Notes: generated from the sequence alone by a model not told the origin. 64,000 nucleotides of DNA from Tieghemostelium lacteum (GCA_001606155.1 LODT01000013.1:62001-126000), one strand, 5' to 3'; counted from the stretch's first letter, positions 41,357 through 55,028 are shown. Numbers and translations are program-made.

Positions 41357-41370
41357 ATGGTATATATTAT
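41317..41370 (+). repeat. Right arm of inverted leader repeat (RPL13 side)
   Basis: 54 bp matching 40719-40771 in inverted orientation. Identity is complete apart from one T in a T run. It includes the leader, ATG at 41357-41359 and the GTATAT donor of RPL13. Confidence 0.95.
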
Positions 41371-42289
41371 ATATTATTATTACATGAGGATTATACAGCA
41401 TTTAGAGTTTTACTAATTATCGATGATTGATGAGATAGGCCATCCACAACACCGTTCTCCAATCCAATCACTTAAGAAAACACTGGCAAATGAGAGTCAG
41501 AACCTGGTTCAACCAACCAGCTCGTAAAATCAGAAGAAGAGAAACCAGAGTTGCCAAAGCTGCTGCTATCTTCCCAAGACCACTCAAAACCTTAAAACCA
41601 GTTGTCCACGCTCCAACCCAAAGATACAACATGAAAGTTAGAAATGGTCGTGGTTTCACTCTTGAAGAACTCAAGGTATGTGTACACCAAAAATACAGGT
41701 TCGGATACAATAGGAATAATTTAAACTTAAAAATGGGTATTGAGGATTTACGTAAATTATTGAAAATCAAACACACCCATTTCACAGATATAGTTATTTT
41801 AAATTATTTGAAAATATTATTTATACACCGAACCTATAGTATTTTTTTAATTGGAATACGAATATGATTGGATATTAATATAATATAATATAATGATAGG
41901 CTGCTGATATCACCCCAGCTTTCGCCAAGACCATTGGTATTGCTGTTGATTTCCGTAGAAAGAACAAATCTCAACAATCTTTGTCTCTCAATGTCCAAAG
42001 ATTGAAGGACTACAAATCCAAACTTGTTTTATTCCCAAGAAATTTCAAAGCACCAAAGAAAGGAGAAGCCACCAAAGAAGAATTCGAAAAATCCGTCCAA
42101 AACCTCGACGTTTTACCATTCCAAAAAGGTATCCAAATCTCAGAATCCAAACCAAGAAAAGTCACTGAAGAAGAAAAGAAATTCAATGCTTATTCTACTC
42201 TCAGATTTGCTGCTGCCAAAGTCAAGAACTCTGGTATCAGAAAGAAGGCTGCTGACAAGAAAGCTGCCGCTGCCTCTGGTGATAAATAA
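41357..42289 (+). CDS. rpl13: 60S ribosomal protein L13 (eL13)
   Basis: Cytosolic large-subunit ribosomal protein, about 209 residues. Exon 1 is the ATG alone (41357-41359), intron 41360-41438. Exon 2 is 41439-41675 ([46 protein letters not shown]), intron 41676-41899 (224 bp, the longest in the window for such a gene), exon 3 is 41900-42289. Exon 3 starts [20 protein letters not shown] and ends in a Lys/Ala-rich tail. [12 protein letters not shown] is diagnostic. C-rich codons and fewer A/T-ending codons than neighbours suggest high expression. Confidence 0.95.
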
Positions 42290-42559
42290 GATCTCAATAA
42301 ATACATATGTAAAAGGACTCCTTAAACAAATCTCTTCCCTCTATATAAAATTTTAAAAAAAAAACAAAACAATCCCAATGAATTTTAATATCCCAAATCG
42401 CACATTTCTTTTCAAATTGACTGTTTATTGTAATTCTATAGTGAATCATTGAAAATGTCTGATTTGGCATTATAAGGATGACTCACTGCCAACTTCAATT
42501 TTTATTTAAAAATTTTTTTTTATTTATACCACATTCTGAGAATCTAATACCAAAAAAAA

Positions 42560-43375
42560 ATGACACAATTAGCAAATACAATCTGTTTATTCGACGTTGA
42601 TGGAACATTAAGTAAACCAAGAGGTGAAATCACAAAAGAATTTAAAGAATATTTACAAAATCTAAAAAATAGAGTTCAACTAGGTGTTGTTGGTGGAAGT
42701 GATTTAATAAAGATTCAAGAACAGTTAGGTAACAACTGCACCAAAGACTTTAATTTCTTATTTGCTGAAAATGGTTTATTAGCTTACAAAGATGGTTCTA
42801 TACTTGCAACTCAAGTATGTTATAACTACATTCAATTAGTGATAGTATAAAGTGAAGGTTATATATTAATATATCAAATAACTTAGAGTATTAAACTATT
42901 TTTAGGTGAGGATAAGATTAAGAAATTTGTAAACTTTGTTTTACATTATATTGCAGATTTGGATATTCCAATCAAAAGAGGTACTTTTGTTGAATTTAGA
43001 AATGGTATGATTAATGTAAGTCCAATTGGTAGAAATTGTTCACAATCTGAAAGAGAGGAATTTGAAAAGTATGATAAAGTTCACAAGATTAGAGAGACAA
43101 TGGTTAGTATACTCAGAGAGAAATTTGCAGATTTTGGATTACAATACAGTATTGGTGGTCAGATTAGTTTTGATGTATTCCCAGTAGGTTGGGATAAAAC
43201 ATATTGTTTGAAACATTTACCTGAATCTGAATATAAAACAATATATTTCTTTGGTGATAAGACATTCAAAGGTGGAAATGACTATGAAATTAGTATCGAT
43301 CCAAGAGTAACCAAAGCATTCACTGTAACCTCCCCAGATGACACTCAAAGATTCCTCAGAGAACTATTCCCATAA
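42560..43375 (+). CDS. pmm: Phosphomannomutase
   Basis: Converts mannose-6-phosphate to mannose-1-phosphate for GDP-mannose, N-glycan and GPI synthesis in the cytosol. Exon 1 is 42560-42814, intron 42815-42886 (GTATGT..TTAG, phase 0), exon 2 is 42887-43375, giving 247 residues. The HAD-family catalytic motif [12 protein letters not shown] is at residue 12. Family blocks [40 protein letters not shown] and [16 protein letters not shown] follow, the last with the metal-binding acidic residues. The intron join restores the [11 protein letters not shown] block seen in homologues. Confidence 0.95.
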
Positions 43376-43505
43376 TTACACAATCATAGTCTAATTTAAA
43401 TAAATAGTTTTATGTTAAAACACAACCAACACACATACATACACACTATTCTTCATTCTTATAATTATAAAAAGTAAACAAACATTTATTTTTAATTATA
43501 ATTTC

Positions 43506-44897
43506 TTAATGTTCTTGATCCCATTCTATAGTTTTAAGGTCAATACCTTCTTGTACCATTTCCCACAGTGGTGACATATCACGAAGTCTTTGAACATGTT
43601 TAGTCAATAGGTTAATAGTGAAATCAATTTCATCAATAGTTGTGAATCTACCAATACCAAAACGAATAGAGCTATGAGCCATATCTTCCTCCAAACCAAG
43701 AGATCTTAAAACATAAGAAGGTTCCAAAGAAGAAGATGTACAAGCACTACCTGATGAACATGCAACATCTTTAATTGCCATTAATAAACTCTCACCTTCA
43801 ACAAAAGAAAAAGATACATTCAAATTACCAAAATAACGTGCATCCAAATCACCATTGATTTTAACTTGGGGTACATTCTCTTGTATACCTTTAAGAAGAC
43901 GATCGTAGAGGAATTTTACCCACTTTTTGTCATGGTCCATTTCGAGTCTTGCAATTTCACATGCTTTTCCAAAACCTACTGCTAAGGTGGATGGTAAGGT
44001 TCCTGATCTCAAACCTCTTTCTTGACCACCTCCGGTGATGATAGGGTCTAATCTGACACGTGGTCTTCTTCTGACGTATAGACCTCCCACACCTTTAGGT
44101 CCGTATATCTTGTGACCAGAGATGGAAAGTAAATCTATATTCATTTCGTTGACATCTATAGGAATCTTTCCTACAGCTTGTGCGGCATCAGTGTGGAAGA
44201 ATACACCCTTTGCCTTACAAATCTTACCAATTTCCTTCATAGGTTGAATGATACCAATTTCGTTATTCACCATCATTACAGAGACTATAGAGGTCTCTGG
44301 TGTGATTGCATCTTCTAGAACCTTCAAATCAATAAGACCATTTTCCTTTACTGGTATATAGGTAACTTTGAATCCTTCAGTCTCTAAATGTCTACATGAA
44401 TCCAAAACACATTTATGTTCAGTCACAGTGGTAACAATATGTTTCTTCTTATCTCTATAAAATCTAGCAACACCTTTAATTGCTAAATTATTAGATTCAG
44501 TAGCACCACTTGTAAATATAATCTCTTTTGGATCGGCACCTATAACCTTTGCAACCTGTTCTCTTGCAGCCTCTACTAGTTCATTACTAGTCCAACCGTA
44601 ATCGTGTGTCTTACTATGTGGGTTACCATATGATTCCGTATACAATGGTAACATTGCATCCAAGACCCTTGGATCAATTGGTGTTGTGGCTTGCATATCT
44701 AAATATATAGGTTTCTTCTCCTGTGGTTTCTCTACTGTTTCCTCTTTAGCTGTAACATTTGGTGTTGCAAGAGTTGCAAAATTTCTGAAACTACCAATAT
44801 TATTTACAGATCTATTATTTACTATACAATTGTTCTTGCTACTATGAGATACAAAAGATCTCATAGACTTTACTAAATATCTACTCGAGTTGTACAT
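43506..44897 (-). CDS. nfs1: Cysteine desulfurase Nfs1, mitochondrial
   Basis: PLP enzyme that supplies sulfur for Fe-S cluster assembly with Isd11/IscU in mitochondria. 463 residues, single exon. A basic, Ser-rich presequence of about 50 residues ([20 protein letters not shown]) precedes the IscS-like core beginning [20 protein letters not shown]. The PLP-binding Lys is in [15 protein letters not shown]. The catalytic Cys is in [18 protein letters not shown], and RFGIGRFTT follows. Length is normal. NDUFV2 in this window is one client type of Fe-S protein. Confidence 0.96.
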   Translation of the reverse strand: MYNSSRYLVKSMRSFVSHSSKNNCIVNNRSVNNIGSFRNFATLATPNVTAKEETVEKPQEKKPIYLDMQATTPIDPRVLDAMLPLYTESYGNPHSKTHDYGWTSNELVEAAREQVAKVIGADPKEIIFTSGATESNNLAIKGVARFYRDKKKHIVTTVTEHKCVLDSCRHLETEGFKVTYIPVKENGLIDLKVLEDAITPETSIVSVMMVNNEIGIIQPMKEIGKICKAKGVFFHTDAAQAVGKIPIDVNEMNIDLLSISGHKIYGPKGVGGLYVRRRPRVRLDPIITGGGQERGLRSGTLPSTLAVGFGKACEIARLEMDHDKKWVKFLYDRLLKGIQENVPQVKINGDLDARYFGNLNVSFSFVEGESLLMAIKDVACSSGSACTSSSLEPSYVLRSLGLEEDMAHSSIRFGIGRFTTIDEIDFTINLLTKHVQRLRDMSPLWEMVQEGIDLKTIEWDQEH

Positions 44898-45127
44898 TGT
44901 TTTTTATGAGGCGTTTGTAAAACTGAAAAATCAAAATTTTTTTTCTTCAGAAGACTAAGATTCCAAAATAGTCAAGTAATTATTTGTTGGATGTCTTCAA
45001 AAAAATCTTAAAAAAAATTAATGGGTGAGTTCAACAATTGTAGTGTGTGAGGTGTGGATGTTGTTTATTAAAAAATTTTTTTTTGGAGGGAGATTGACAA
45101 TGTGAGGTTTTATATTATTATATTTGT

Positions 45128-46849
45128 TTACAATGGAATATTACCATGTTTCTTTTGTGGGTTTTCCAATTTTTTATTCTTTAACATTTCTAAATCTTCA
45201 CAAATATATTGTCTAGTCATACGTGGTGGGATGATATCATCAATGAAACCTCTTCTGGCAGCAGGTAGAGGATTTGAGAATTTGTCATTATAGATTTCCT
45301 CTTGTTCTTTGATATCTCCTTTACCACGGAAAATGATTTCAACAGCACCTTTTGAACCCATGACAGCAATTTGACCAGTTGGCCAACTGTAGTTAATGTC
45401 ACCACGTAAATGTTTACTTGACATGACATCATAGGCACCACCATAAGCCTTTCTGGTGATAACTGCAATCTTTGGAACAGTAGCCTCAGCATAGGCATAC
45501 AAAAGTTTAGCACCGTGTCTAATGATACCATTGTGTTCCTGTGCAGTTCCTGGAAGGAAACCTGGAACATCAACAAAGGTAATTAAAGGAATATTAAAAC
45601 AGTCACAGAATCTAACAAATCTAGCAGCCTTTACAGATGCATCAATATCCAAACAACCTGCTAATTCCTTTGGTTGGTTAGCTACAATACCAACGGTTCT
45701 ACCTTCCATTCTGGCGAATCCAACCAAAATATTCTTTGCATAGTTTGGTTGAATCTCAAAGAATTCACCATCATCAATGATACGTTCGATTACTTCTTTC
45801 ATATCATATGGTTTGTTGGGGTCTTCTGGAATGATGGCGTCTAATACCTCATCCTCTCTGTGTGGGCTATCAAAGCTCTCTCTTTGAGCAGTGTCTTTGG
45901 CATTGGATGGCAAAAGGGTTATAAGTTCTCTAACTCTCTTTAGTGCATCGATATCATTTTCGAATGCCAAATGAGCAACACCAGATTTGGTGGTGTGGAC
46001 TTTAGATCCACCTAAACCCTCTTGAGTAATATCCTCATTAGTTACAGACTTAACTACATCAGGACCAGTTACAAACAAAAATGAGGTATCTTTAACCATA
46101 AATGTAAAATCAGTAATGGCAGGACTGTAAACAGCACCACCAGCACATGGACCCATAATCAAAGAAATCTGAGGAATCACACCAGATGCCATAACATTTC
46201 TTTGAAATACCTCAGCGTAACCAGCTAGAGATGCAACACCTTCTTGAATACGAGCACCACCAGAGTCGTTCAACCCTATAACTGGTGCACCTACCAACAT
46301 TGCCTTATCCATAATCTTACAGATCTTCTCTGCATGTGCTTCAGAGAGTGAACCACCGTTTACAGTGGAATCCTGTGAGAATAGGAACACAAGTTTACCA
46401 TTAATTGTACCATGTCCAACTACAACACCGTCACCTGGTGTCTTTTCCATATTGAAATCAGTACAACGATGTGTAACCAACATGTCATATTCTCTAAATG
46501 AACCTTCATCAACTAGCAAATCAATTCTCTCTCTAGCCAATAATTTACCTTTACCATGTTGAACTTGAATACGTTTCTCACCACCTCCCATTTGTGCTCT
46601 TTCTGTCTCCTCTTGAATTCTACCTAAAACTCTGTCAATGTGTGATGGTTGGTTTAGAATACTAGTAGTTGGCTTGCTGGCATTGGAGGTAGTAGTTGAG
46701 CTACAATAGAATCTCTTATTACCACCTACCAAGTAGTTTCCACCACTTTTATAGCTGTTATTAATGAGATATTGAGTGTTTTTACTAAAGATATTAGATC
46801 TCTTATTTAAAACTTCTAATGATTTTTTAAATAACAACATTTTTCCCAA
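45128..46849 (-). CDS. pccB: Propionyl-CoA carboxylase beta chain, mitochondrial
   Basis: Carboxyltransferase subunit that with the biotin-bearing alpha chain makes methylmalonyl-CoA from propionyl-CoA (odd-chain fatty acids, Val, Ile, Met breakdown). 573 residues, single exon. A Lys/Asn/Ser presequence of about 60 residues leads into [19 protein letters not shown]. The oxyanion-hole loops are visible as [13 protein letters not shown] and [17 protein letters not shown] in the N-half, and [18 protein letters not shown] plus [16 protein letters not shown] in the C-half. The sequence is closer to PCCB than to methylcrotonyl-CoA carboxylase beta. Confidence 0.95.
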   Translation of the reverse strand: MGKMLLFKKSLEVLNKRSNIFSKNTQYLINNSYKSGGNYLVGGNKRFYCSSTTTSNASKPTTSILNQPSHIDRVLGRIQEETERAQMGGGEKRIQVQHGKGKLLARERIDLLVDEGSFREYDMLVTHRCTDFNMEKTPGDGVVVGHGTINGKLVFLFSQDSTVNGGSLSEAHAEKICKIMDKAMLVGAPVIGLNDSGGARIQEGVASLAGYAEVFQRNVMASGVIPQISLIMGPCAGGAVYSPAITDFTFMVKDTSFLFVTGPDVVKSVTNEDITQEGLGGSKVHTTKSGVAHLAFENDIDALKRVRELITLLPSNAKDTAQRESFDSPHREDEVLDAIIPEDPNKPYDMKEVIERIIDDGEFFEIQPNYAKNILVGFARMEGRTVGIVANQPKELAGCLDIDASVKAARFVRFCDCFNIPLITFVDVPGFLPGTAQEHNGIIRHGAKLLYAYAEATVPKIAVITRKAYGGAYDVMSSKHLRGDINYSWPTGQIAVMGSKGAVEIIFRGKGDIKEQEEIYNDKFSNPLPAARRGFIDDIIPPRMTRQYICEDLEMLKNKKLENPQKKHGNIPL

Positions 46850-47185
46850 TAGTAAATATCGATCACAAAATGTGCACAGTGAAGAAAAAAAAAAAAATTT
46901 TACACAAAAATTTAAAAAAAAAATTTTATCATCAATAATGAAATTTCAAATTTATTGATGATCATCATTATTCGGTATTGAAGAATCTTTATATAAATTA
47001 ATTTTAAATATTAATGTAGGAATGATATAAAACTGTACAGGATATAGCATTAATCAATTGAAGGATTTACATGGTTATTGTTATAAGGACCTAACTTTTC
47101 AACATTTGATTATATATCAGTTGAGTTACCACATTGGTACTGAGATATAGTATATTTAATGTAAATGGTTGTCGGAAGATTAACT
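46850..47185. other. Intergenic
   Basis: A/T-rich, with short imperfect inverted words near 46935-46970 (TCATCAATAATGAAATT / AAATTTATTGATGATCAT). No gene seen. Confidence 0.35.
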
Positions 47186-47389
47186 CTATTTTGAGGATTC
47201 CAATTCTAATTTTACTTTTTCTTTTTCAATCTTTAGATCATTGATTTTCTGTTTATTAAGATTTTCAATTTCCAAAATTTGTTTACTATATTGTTTTCTG
47301 ATAAACTCTTCAACAGTTAAATTCTTTAGTGTTTCTAAATCTTGATCGACCATTAACTCTTGAAACAATTTATCTTTGATGTTATCCAT
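47186..47389 (-). CDS. Small coiled-coil protein (67 aa)
   Basis: Unrecognised. From ATG 47389 (MDNIKDKLFQELMVDQDL) the product is a single acidic-to-basic helix with heptad Leu/Ile spacing, ending KEKVKLELESSK. An in-frame start at 47431 would add a Phe-rich head that looks like 5' flank. It is divergent from the nucleoporin gene, 250 bp away. It could be a complete small structural protein. Confidence 0.5.
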   Translation of the reverse strand: MDNIKDKLFQELMVDQDLETLKNLTVEEFIRKQYSKQILEIENLNKQKINDLKIEKEKVKLELESSK

Positions 47390-47635
47390 TTTTGAAAATT
47401 TAAAAAGTGAAATATTAAAAAAAATTTTCATTTTTAAAAAAAAAAGGCGGGGTTAAATATAAATATCAGAATAATTTTATATACTTTAAAGTTATTTTTA
47501 TATTAAATAGAAATCTTTATTAGAATAGTAATTTCAATTGAAAGATTCTTTTATATAGATAAAATTTTTTTTTAATATTTTTTTTTTTTTTTTATTTCTG
47601 TTTTCGTCAAATTCAATGTTCAGTATCGAGCTGAA

Positions 47636-50600
47636 ATGAATCAATTCTCATATACTCAATCACCTTCACCAGTTCAACAGAATTATCCACAACAGTTGAA
47701 TTTTCAACAGAATTTACGTCAACAACAAGTACAGTATCAACAACAGCAAGGACAAGGACAAACCAGCACAGCATCACAGTATGGCACTAGTTTAAGTACA
47801 TCTTCACAATATCCACAACAATCACAAGGAGGATATTCTACATCATCACAGTTTCAACCTATTCAATCACAGGCACAACAACAAACAAATTCATCAACTA
47901 CTTTTAGTAGTAGTCATATGTATCCAACAACACCACAACAATCAGTATACCCTCAGAATATTATGAATCAACAACCACAAATGTATCCAAATTTAAGTAC
48001 ACAGGATACCATTAACCCACAACAAGGTGGTCCAAATCCACAACCATTTCAACCACTTCAACAACAAGGTCAACAACAACCTCAACAACCTCAACAAGGC
48101 CAAATTCAATTACAAGATTTAAATATACAACAACCTCAACAACCCCAACAAGGTCAATTACAACCTCAACAACAACAACAACAACAACAACAACAGAATG
48201 AAGGAAATTTTGAAAATTTTAATAAGGAAGCAGAGATTCAGAAATTATTGGAAATCTCAATAGGTAATATTAAACATTCACTTCAGAATGAATTAAAATC
48301 ACCAATGCCTACTGTTAGAAAATTAGATCCTTCACAAAACTACAATGACTCTCATTCTATATCTACAATGACTATTGATAAAATGATTGCATTTCCAGCA
48401 GAGATCACACAGAGATTGGTATCTACTCCTACTGTTAGTGCACTTTTTGGTATCTATCCTGAGATTACCAGAATATGGTTAGTCATTGACAATGTAATGT
48501 ATCTGTGGAATTATATCAGTGGAAAATTCACACGTTTCAATATCAGTCATGTTGTCAATCAGACTCTTCTAATGGCACCTAAAAAAGATGTTTTTAGCCC
48601 ACAAGTTCAAAAAATGATAGTTTTTTGTACTTTTGCAGAGATTTTCTTGAATCCAATATTATTCTCAGATGAAGACCAGGAATGTGAAATCACTTTGGGT
48701 TTGTCTATTCCAACTGATGGTATTTCCATTACTGCTATAGTAGGCACCAAAGATGGTAGAATCTACTTTGCAGGTGATGGTTATATCTATGAAATTGAGT
48801 ACTCTAGAAACAGTCTTTCCTACTTGAGAGATCAAAAGATTAGAAAAACCAATAGAACCTCTTCACTAATGTCCAGTCTATGGCAGAAGAAGAAACCTGA
48901 AATCTTACAATTGGTCTATGATGAAGTGAAAAACTATCTCTATGCATTGTCTGCTGATAACAAGGTGACATGCTACCAGGTACAGGGTACTGCTTTCACA
49001 GAACTCTTTGTATTCGAACCTGTTAGAGATTGGAATAGTCTAGATTCACGTTTACAATACACACAAGGTCAACAACAGCTACAATTTCAACAACAACAAA
49101 TGCAATTCCAACAACAACAGCAACAAAGACCTAACAATATTCAACAACAGCAACAACAACAGCAATTGCCACCTAACCAACAGGCACCTCAACAGAAGAT
49201 CAAAGTTGATGCACTTTCAGTACATTTGACACCTGATGATAATAGTTATGATTTTATGGTAGTTTTAACTAATGGTACTAGAATGTATTTCAATGTACAA
49301 TCTTCAATTACTAGTGGTGGTGGAAGTGGATCTAGTCAATATATATATCTCCGAATTCCACCAAATTCCATGTTGGGTTCAACTTCAGCCATTACATCAT
49401 CATTCTACTCCAAAGGTGTATTTTTAACCTCTGCACAATATGATGATACTCAAGATAGAGTTACAGGAGTCACCTTATTCAATCTATCTCAAATCAAAAA
49501 AACATTTGAACCTTCAACAGTAACTCATAATGAAAATGATAATTTCTGTGAAAAACCAAATTTCTTTAGTGTTTGTATTTCACAATTTCACCACACTCTT
49601 TTACAATAATATTAATTTATCATATTATTATTAGGTATCTGGTAGAATAATTGAGATTAAAGAAGAAGTTAATCCAAGTTATAATAATTTACAAGTACCT
49701 TATTATTATGATTTAATGGTTGAGCATACTACCAGTCCCAGAAGATTTTTATTATTGACATCTCATGGTTTACATATTGTCACTAAATTGAGATATGTTG
49801 ATATTTTGGAGAATTTGATTGCTGATAATAGAGATGTAACTCCATTTATAAATGAAATTGGACAGACTATTGGGTTGAGTCTTTTCATTGAATTGTACTG
49901 CCAGAATCCAAAATCAACAATTTTGGCAAAAGAACATGTTGGTGGAATGTTGCTACCCAAGACTATTAGCTCAAGAGTTGCCGATATAACTCTTGCTTAT
50001 ATCAATAGAAATGCAGGTCAGGCTAGACCTGCTAGTACTGTGAATAGTGGTGCTGGAAGTGGCGGAATAGGTTACAAAGTAGACAATGAACAATATGCAC
50101 CATCACAATTGTTTACCAGTCTTTATTCGTATACTGGCCGTGTATTGTCTATTTTCTGGGGTCAACCATTAGCTCACACTAATGGTCAGTCTAGATGGAC
50201 TTATAATCAATTGAAAACCTATCAAAATCATATTTTATCGCTATTGTCATTTTTGGAGATTACTAGTAAGGTTCCACCAATTGCCATTCCATCTTCGGAT
50301 TTGGATATCTTCTTAGACCTCCAACAAGTATCCAATGAACAACAGGCATTCAAGAAAGAGACTAGAGCACTTATAGGGCTAAGAGAAGTACTGTTACAGA
50401 TTGTACAAATTCTCAATCTATTTATTATCTTTCAAGAGGATGCAGTCATTAAACCTGACTACTTTAGTATTAAAAATGTTTCCTTATCTGACTATCTCTT
50501 TAGTGACTATGTAGAAGATAAGCATGTAGTCATCAAGAACCTCATTAACAGCTATTTACAAAAGGTTGTTGAGTACAACCACCGTGTTGATATAGCCTCT

Positions 50601-52271
50601 AATAGACTCTCACAAGAGTGTCCTAATTTCTACAGAAAAGAAGATAAAGAATATCAAAATGCCAAAACCTATCTGGCAGAGGCTAAAAAGGGTATCAATG
50701 TCCAATATAATATCAGTTTGGCTATAGATATTCTCAATCGTATTGCACCACATTATGAATATGAAAAAGTAGTTGCTGAACTGAAACAACTTCGTCAGAT
50801 GCCATTGATTACACCTCTACTCTTACATTTTGCCAAACAACTTGAACTCACTCATCCATTGATAAGTCAAAAGAATCTCTCACAAAATGACCAAAATCAA
50901 CAGAATCAACAAAATCAACAAAACAGTACACTCAACACCATCATTGGAAAGATTGAACAAAAACAAATGGAAATCTATGCCATCATTATACAGTTACTGA
51001 ATGACCAAAGTAACATTATTCAAGAGGAATTTGAAAAAGAGAAAAGACCAAAACTGGATATAGGATATACTGTAGCTCAGGTTCAAGCTCAACAATTAAT
51101 TGAACAAATTATTGGATATTGTTTGTCTGCTGACACTGATAAAAAACTATTATGGGCAATCTATCAATGGATAATCACACAAAATGGTCAATTTAAACTG
51201 ATGGATTTAGATTTTAATTCACCTTATCTAGTGGAATTCCTTCGTGACAAACATCCTGAACTATGCTGGAAATTCTTGCAAAAGAATAACCAAAACATCG
51301 ATGCTTCTCAGGTTCTTTGCCATGTATTAGCAGAGTCATCTAGAGATATTGACAAAAAGATTGGATACTACAGGGATTCATTAATGGTTCTGAACGATCA
51401 ACAAGATACCATTCAATATCAAGAATCTAAATTCCTCTACTTTTTGGCAACCACTCAGAGATCTATTCTAACAGTTTTGGAGACTATGAATAACAATAGG
51501 GAACTAGAATCTACCATTAACAATCTAAAAGAAGGTCTATTAGGCCTAACTGATCTCTTTGAAATTGCTAAAAACTATCTATTGCATGAACACATGTTGG
51601 TCATTGCCAACTATGGTAATCATGATGACACTCAATTCTTTAAAATACTTTGGAAGATTATTATTGACGATCTCATTGACAATTACCACCCAGCAGAGAA
51701 CTTTGATGGTCTTTCCATCATAATCTCTGAGAAAATAGTAAAATACGGTTGTTCATTTTATCCAAATGAAATTTCATTCCCTCTTCAATATATAATCAAT
51801 TACACTGAACATAGATTCTATAGATTCTGTACAAAAATTGTAGACAGTCAACAATATCAAACTTTGAAAACCGATGATATACCTCGTTCTGATTGGTTAG
51901 CTAGATCTCTTCACAATGCTGTAAAGATTGATTATTGGATACTGGTGGATATCTACAAGAACATTATTGAACAACAAAATAGTCAACTTGGTAATACCAA
52001 TGCCTCAAATGGTGATGTTTCTTGGAAATCTGCTAGTGAATTAAATTACATTATAACTGTATTCTTGTGTCTGATGGAATCTCTAATTAACTCAACTTCC
52101 ACTTCATACACAGAACGTCGTCTATTTGCCTCTAAACAATTCCGTTCCACTGTAAATCAATTTGCTGAAAAATTGAAAGCTCATCAAGATACTGGTGGCT
52201 ATAATAACTATTTGAGTATAAAATTCCAAAAAGTAACCTCCATGTTACAGGCTTTAGAAAACTCCTATTAA
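47636..52271 (+). CDS. nup155: Nucleoporin Nup155/Nup170 homologue
   Basis: Inner-ring scaffold protein of the nuclear pore, about 1523 residues. Exon 1 is 47636-49570, intron 49571-49634 (GTTTGT..TTAG, 64 bp, phase 0), exon 2 is 49635-52271. The first 195 residues are a Gln/Pro/Ser-rich extension not present in animal Nup155. The family's beta-propeller opens with FPAEITQRL, GIYPEITRIWLVIDNVMYLWNY and continues to about residue 720, interrupted by a Gln-rich loop. Exon 2 gives the end of the propeller (FLLLTSHGLHIVTKLRYVD) and the long helical solenoid. The helix EKIVKYGCSFYPNEISFPL and the C-terminus are typical. No FG repeats are seen. Confidence 0.9.
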
Positions 52272-53006
52272 AACTAAATCAAATCAATAAATCATTTATA
52301 AATAAACTTGTAAAATGGTAAATTTAATTTCAAATTAAAATAGAATTAAATTGTAACTTCAAACTCTACTATTGGGATATCCTCACCTTGTTTAAAAATA
52401 AATATATCCCTTAATACTTTAGGAGATAAATTAATCTTGTTGTCCAATTTGCTTGACAATTGGGTATACCTTTAGAACTGGTCTTTTTTCATATTAGAAA
52501 AACTTATAATCTTTTGACGAATATCAATACCATCTGGATAGTTTTAAATCCTTGAATATTTCTAAAACTCAGGGTTTTAATGAATTTTTTCAGTCAGAAT
52601 AATAAATTCATGTTTGTAACTAGAGGGTTGTGGTATTTTTACAATTGGGTTTTTAGATAAAAAATGCTTTAGAGAGCTTTTTTAAATAAATCTCTTTTTT
52701 CTATTTACTTATATGGACTTTTTTCAAATACAGAAGATAAATGGTAAGATCTAGGGCAGTTCTTATTTATTCTTTTTCTATTATTTTTTTAATCTCTAGT
52801 ATGATTAACTTTTCTCCCATTATATTAAAAAAAAAATTGAAATTTTTTGCAGTTTTAAGTAAAAAAGGATTTCCATTTTGGGATATCTGATTCAAATGGC
52901 TCAATAAAAATATTGATTCTTCTGTTTGTTTTATTTTATATACAAAATCATAAAAAAGATTATGACTTTTTGGTTAATTTATAAATAAATGGATAAGTAA
53001 TATGAT
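52272..53006. other. Intergenic holding a decayed minus-strand frame
   Basis: About 0.7 kb between convergent genes. Apart from the minus-strand relic described separately (about 52345-52760), it contains only A/T-rich sequence. Confidence 0.4.
52345..52760 (-). pseudogene. Decayed coding frame of unknown family
   Basis: One minus-strand frame reads with good coding character over about 130 codons, interrupted by a few stops. Pieces include SLKHFLSKNPIVKIPQPSSY, YPDGIDIRQKIISF and FIFKQGEDIPIVEFEVTI, and it ends in a stop at about 52345. I do not recognise the parent. The single conserved frame suggests decay by substitution rather than by rearrangement, and a fairly young age. Confidence 0.45.
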
Positions 53007-55028
53007 TTAAACTTGAATATCATCATTTGGATTATAGAGAAACTCCAATTGAGGTTGAGGTTTTCTATATTTTGAACGATCATAATAGAAGCAAACTGAA
53101 TACAGACCAGGTTCTCTGAGAGGATTTAGAAATTTGATCCAAAATACCTTTACTCTATCAATTTTTTCAACAATGATTGATTTCTTGTCATTTTCCTTGT
53201 TAGTGAATTCTATACGTAGAGGTTTACCACCTGATTTACCTTCTTTAAATGAGTTACCTAGTACATTGAAAAAATTATCCTTGAGAGCAATTTTGAAACA
53301 GATGGGGTGATCAAATTCTGAGGTTGTGTTACAATAGACTAGAGGTGGTGTAGTGATTTCATCCTTGTATTGATGTTTTTCTAGAAGACGTATAATGAGA
53401 TTACATTTCTTGGTATCTACATTAGTACGTGTAATGGAGATATTGAATCTATAGACACCACAACCATAGTATTCGTATTCAAATTTATCATAGATGAATG
53501 AATTAGGAGGATCAATTTCACATTCAAATGATATTTGGTTCATTGTCAGATCTAGTAACAGTATCATAGGACAACAAGTTAATTGTCTACCAGTTGATGC
53601 CTCAACAGGAAATGGTTGAAAAATGGTATTGAATAATTTCATTCTACCATTTTCAGAGGATATAAATGGTTCTTGTAGTTCTGGAGATGTTTTATCACAG
53701 GTACTATCATTAGGACCACGTGGAACAATATTATTATTAACTAAAGATTCCTGAGAATTTACAGGTACACATGCAGCAGACTCCAAAACATCTCTTGGAA
53801 ATATCTTACACAATTCTAAAAATTCATCATTTTTCAGGAAACCACTTTGTATCTTCTTCCCATCTTTTCTAGAGATACCACTACTTGAACTACCAGTAGG
53901 AATCTTCCCACTTGACTGATACTGTGAAATTGCAGTCATTTGTTCCTTTATGAAATTTGGTAAATGTATTTTACAAATTTCAGCAGTTTCAATAGTTTTG
54001 TTTTTAGGTTCACCTACAATTGGTGATAACATTGGAAGTTGTTGTTTCGATATTTTATTAGCCTGTTGTACAAGTTGCATTTGTGTATTATTATTATTAC
54101 TACTACTATTATTATTATTGTTAATATTATTATTATTATTATTTATGGAATTTATATTATTATTATTATTGATGCTGTTATTATTGATGCTATTATTATT
54201 ATTAATATTTAATATACTCTGAAGATAATCTTCAGTACTATTAATTGATATTTTATTATTATCTTGTTCTTGGTCCCTTTCAGCTTTCAAGAGTAATTCA
54301 TAGTCGCTTCCTACACCATAGGTAAATTCAATGGAGTATTTTAGTTCTAAAAGAGACTCTAAAGGAAAGAACAAAAACATGGACCAAAAAAATTGAATAT
54401 TTATCTCTGGAAGACCCATTAATTTATCAAATGCGTCATCAAGATCCAATCCTTTAATTGGATTTATAAATGCGCTAATCTGTTTAATCTCTTCTACATT
54501 TCTTCTATTTAGTAAATTGTAAATGTCTTGAGGTGACTTGAACTGTTTTAGTTTAAAAAAGTAATAGTAATATGACAACTTCTCTTTTGGCATATCAATG
54601 ATAATCTTTGTTACTGTATAGAATAATTCCAATACTTCTTCAGAAACCATTAAAAAATTAAAATTACTTTCTGTACTCTCCGATTCTATTCCATTTTTAT
54701 TATTATTATTATTATTATTATCTGTAGTACTAATGAGTTGATCTGGATCTGTTGATGCTGTGGTTGTTGTGGTTGTTGTTGTGGTTGTATTTGTTGAAGG
54801 TTGTGTAGGTGATGAACTATTATTTTGTGATAATATAAATTCTTTAAAAAAATCTCCATTCTGATCTTTTGATCTTTTTGCCTCATTACTATTATCATCT
54901 GGAAGTTCAGATTCTAATTTTCTCTTTTTCCCATTGTCCGTTTGGTTGTCAATTGACATACTCTCTAATTCATTGTTTTTATGTTCAGGTGATTTTAGAT
55001 GTGATTGGTTATTTACATACTGCTGATT

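Noticed and set aside
41468-41785. Minus-strand frame of 105 codons
   Set aside because: It is antisense to RPL13 exon 2 and intron 2, with no family match.
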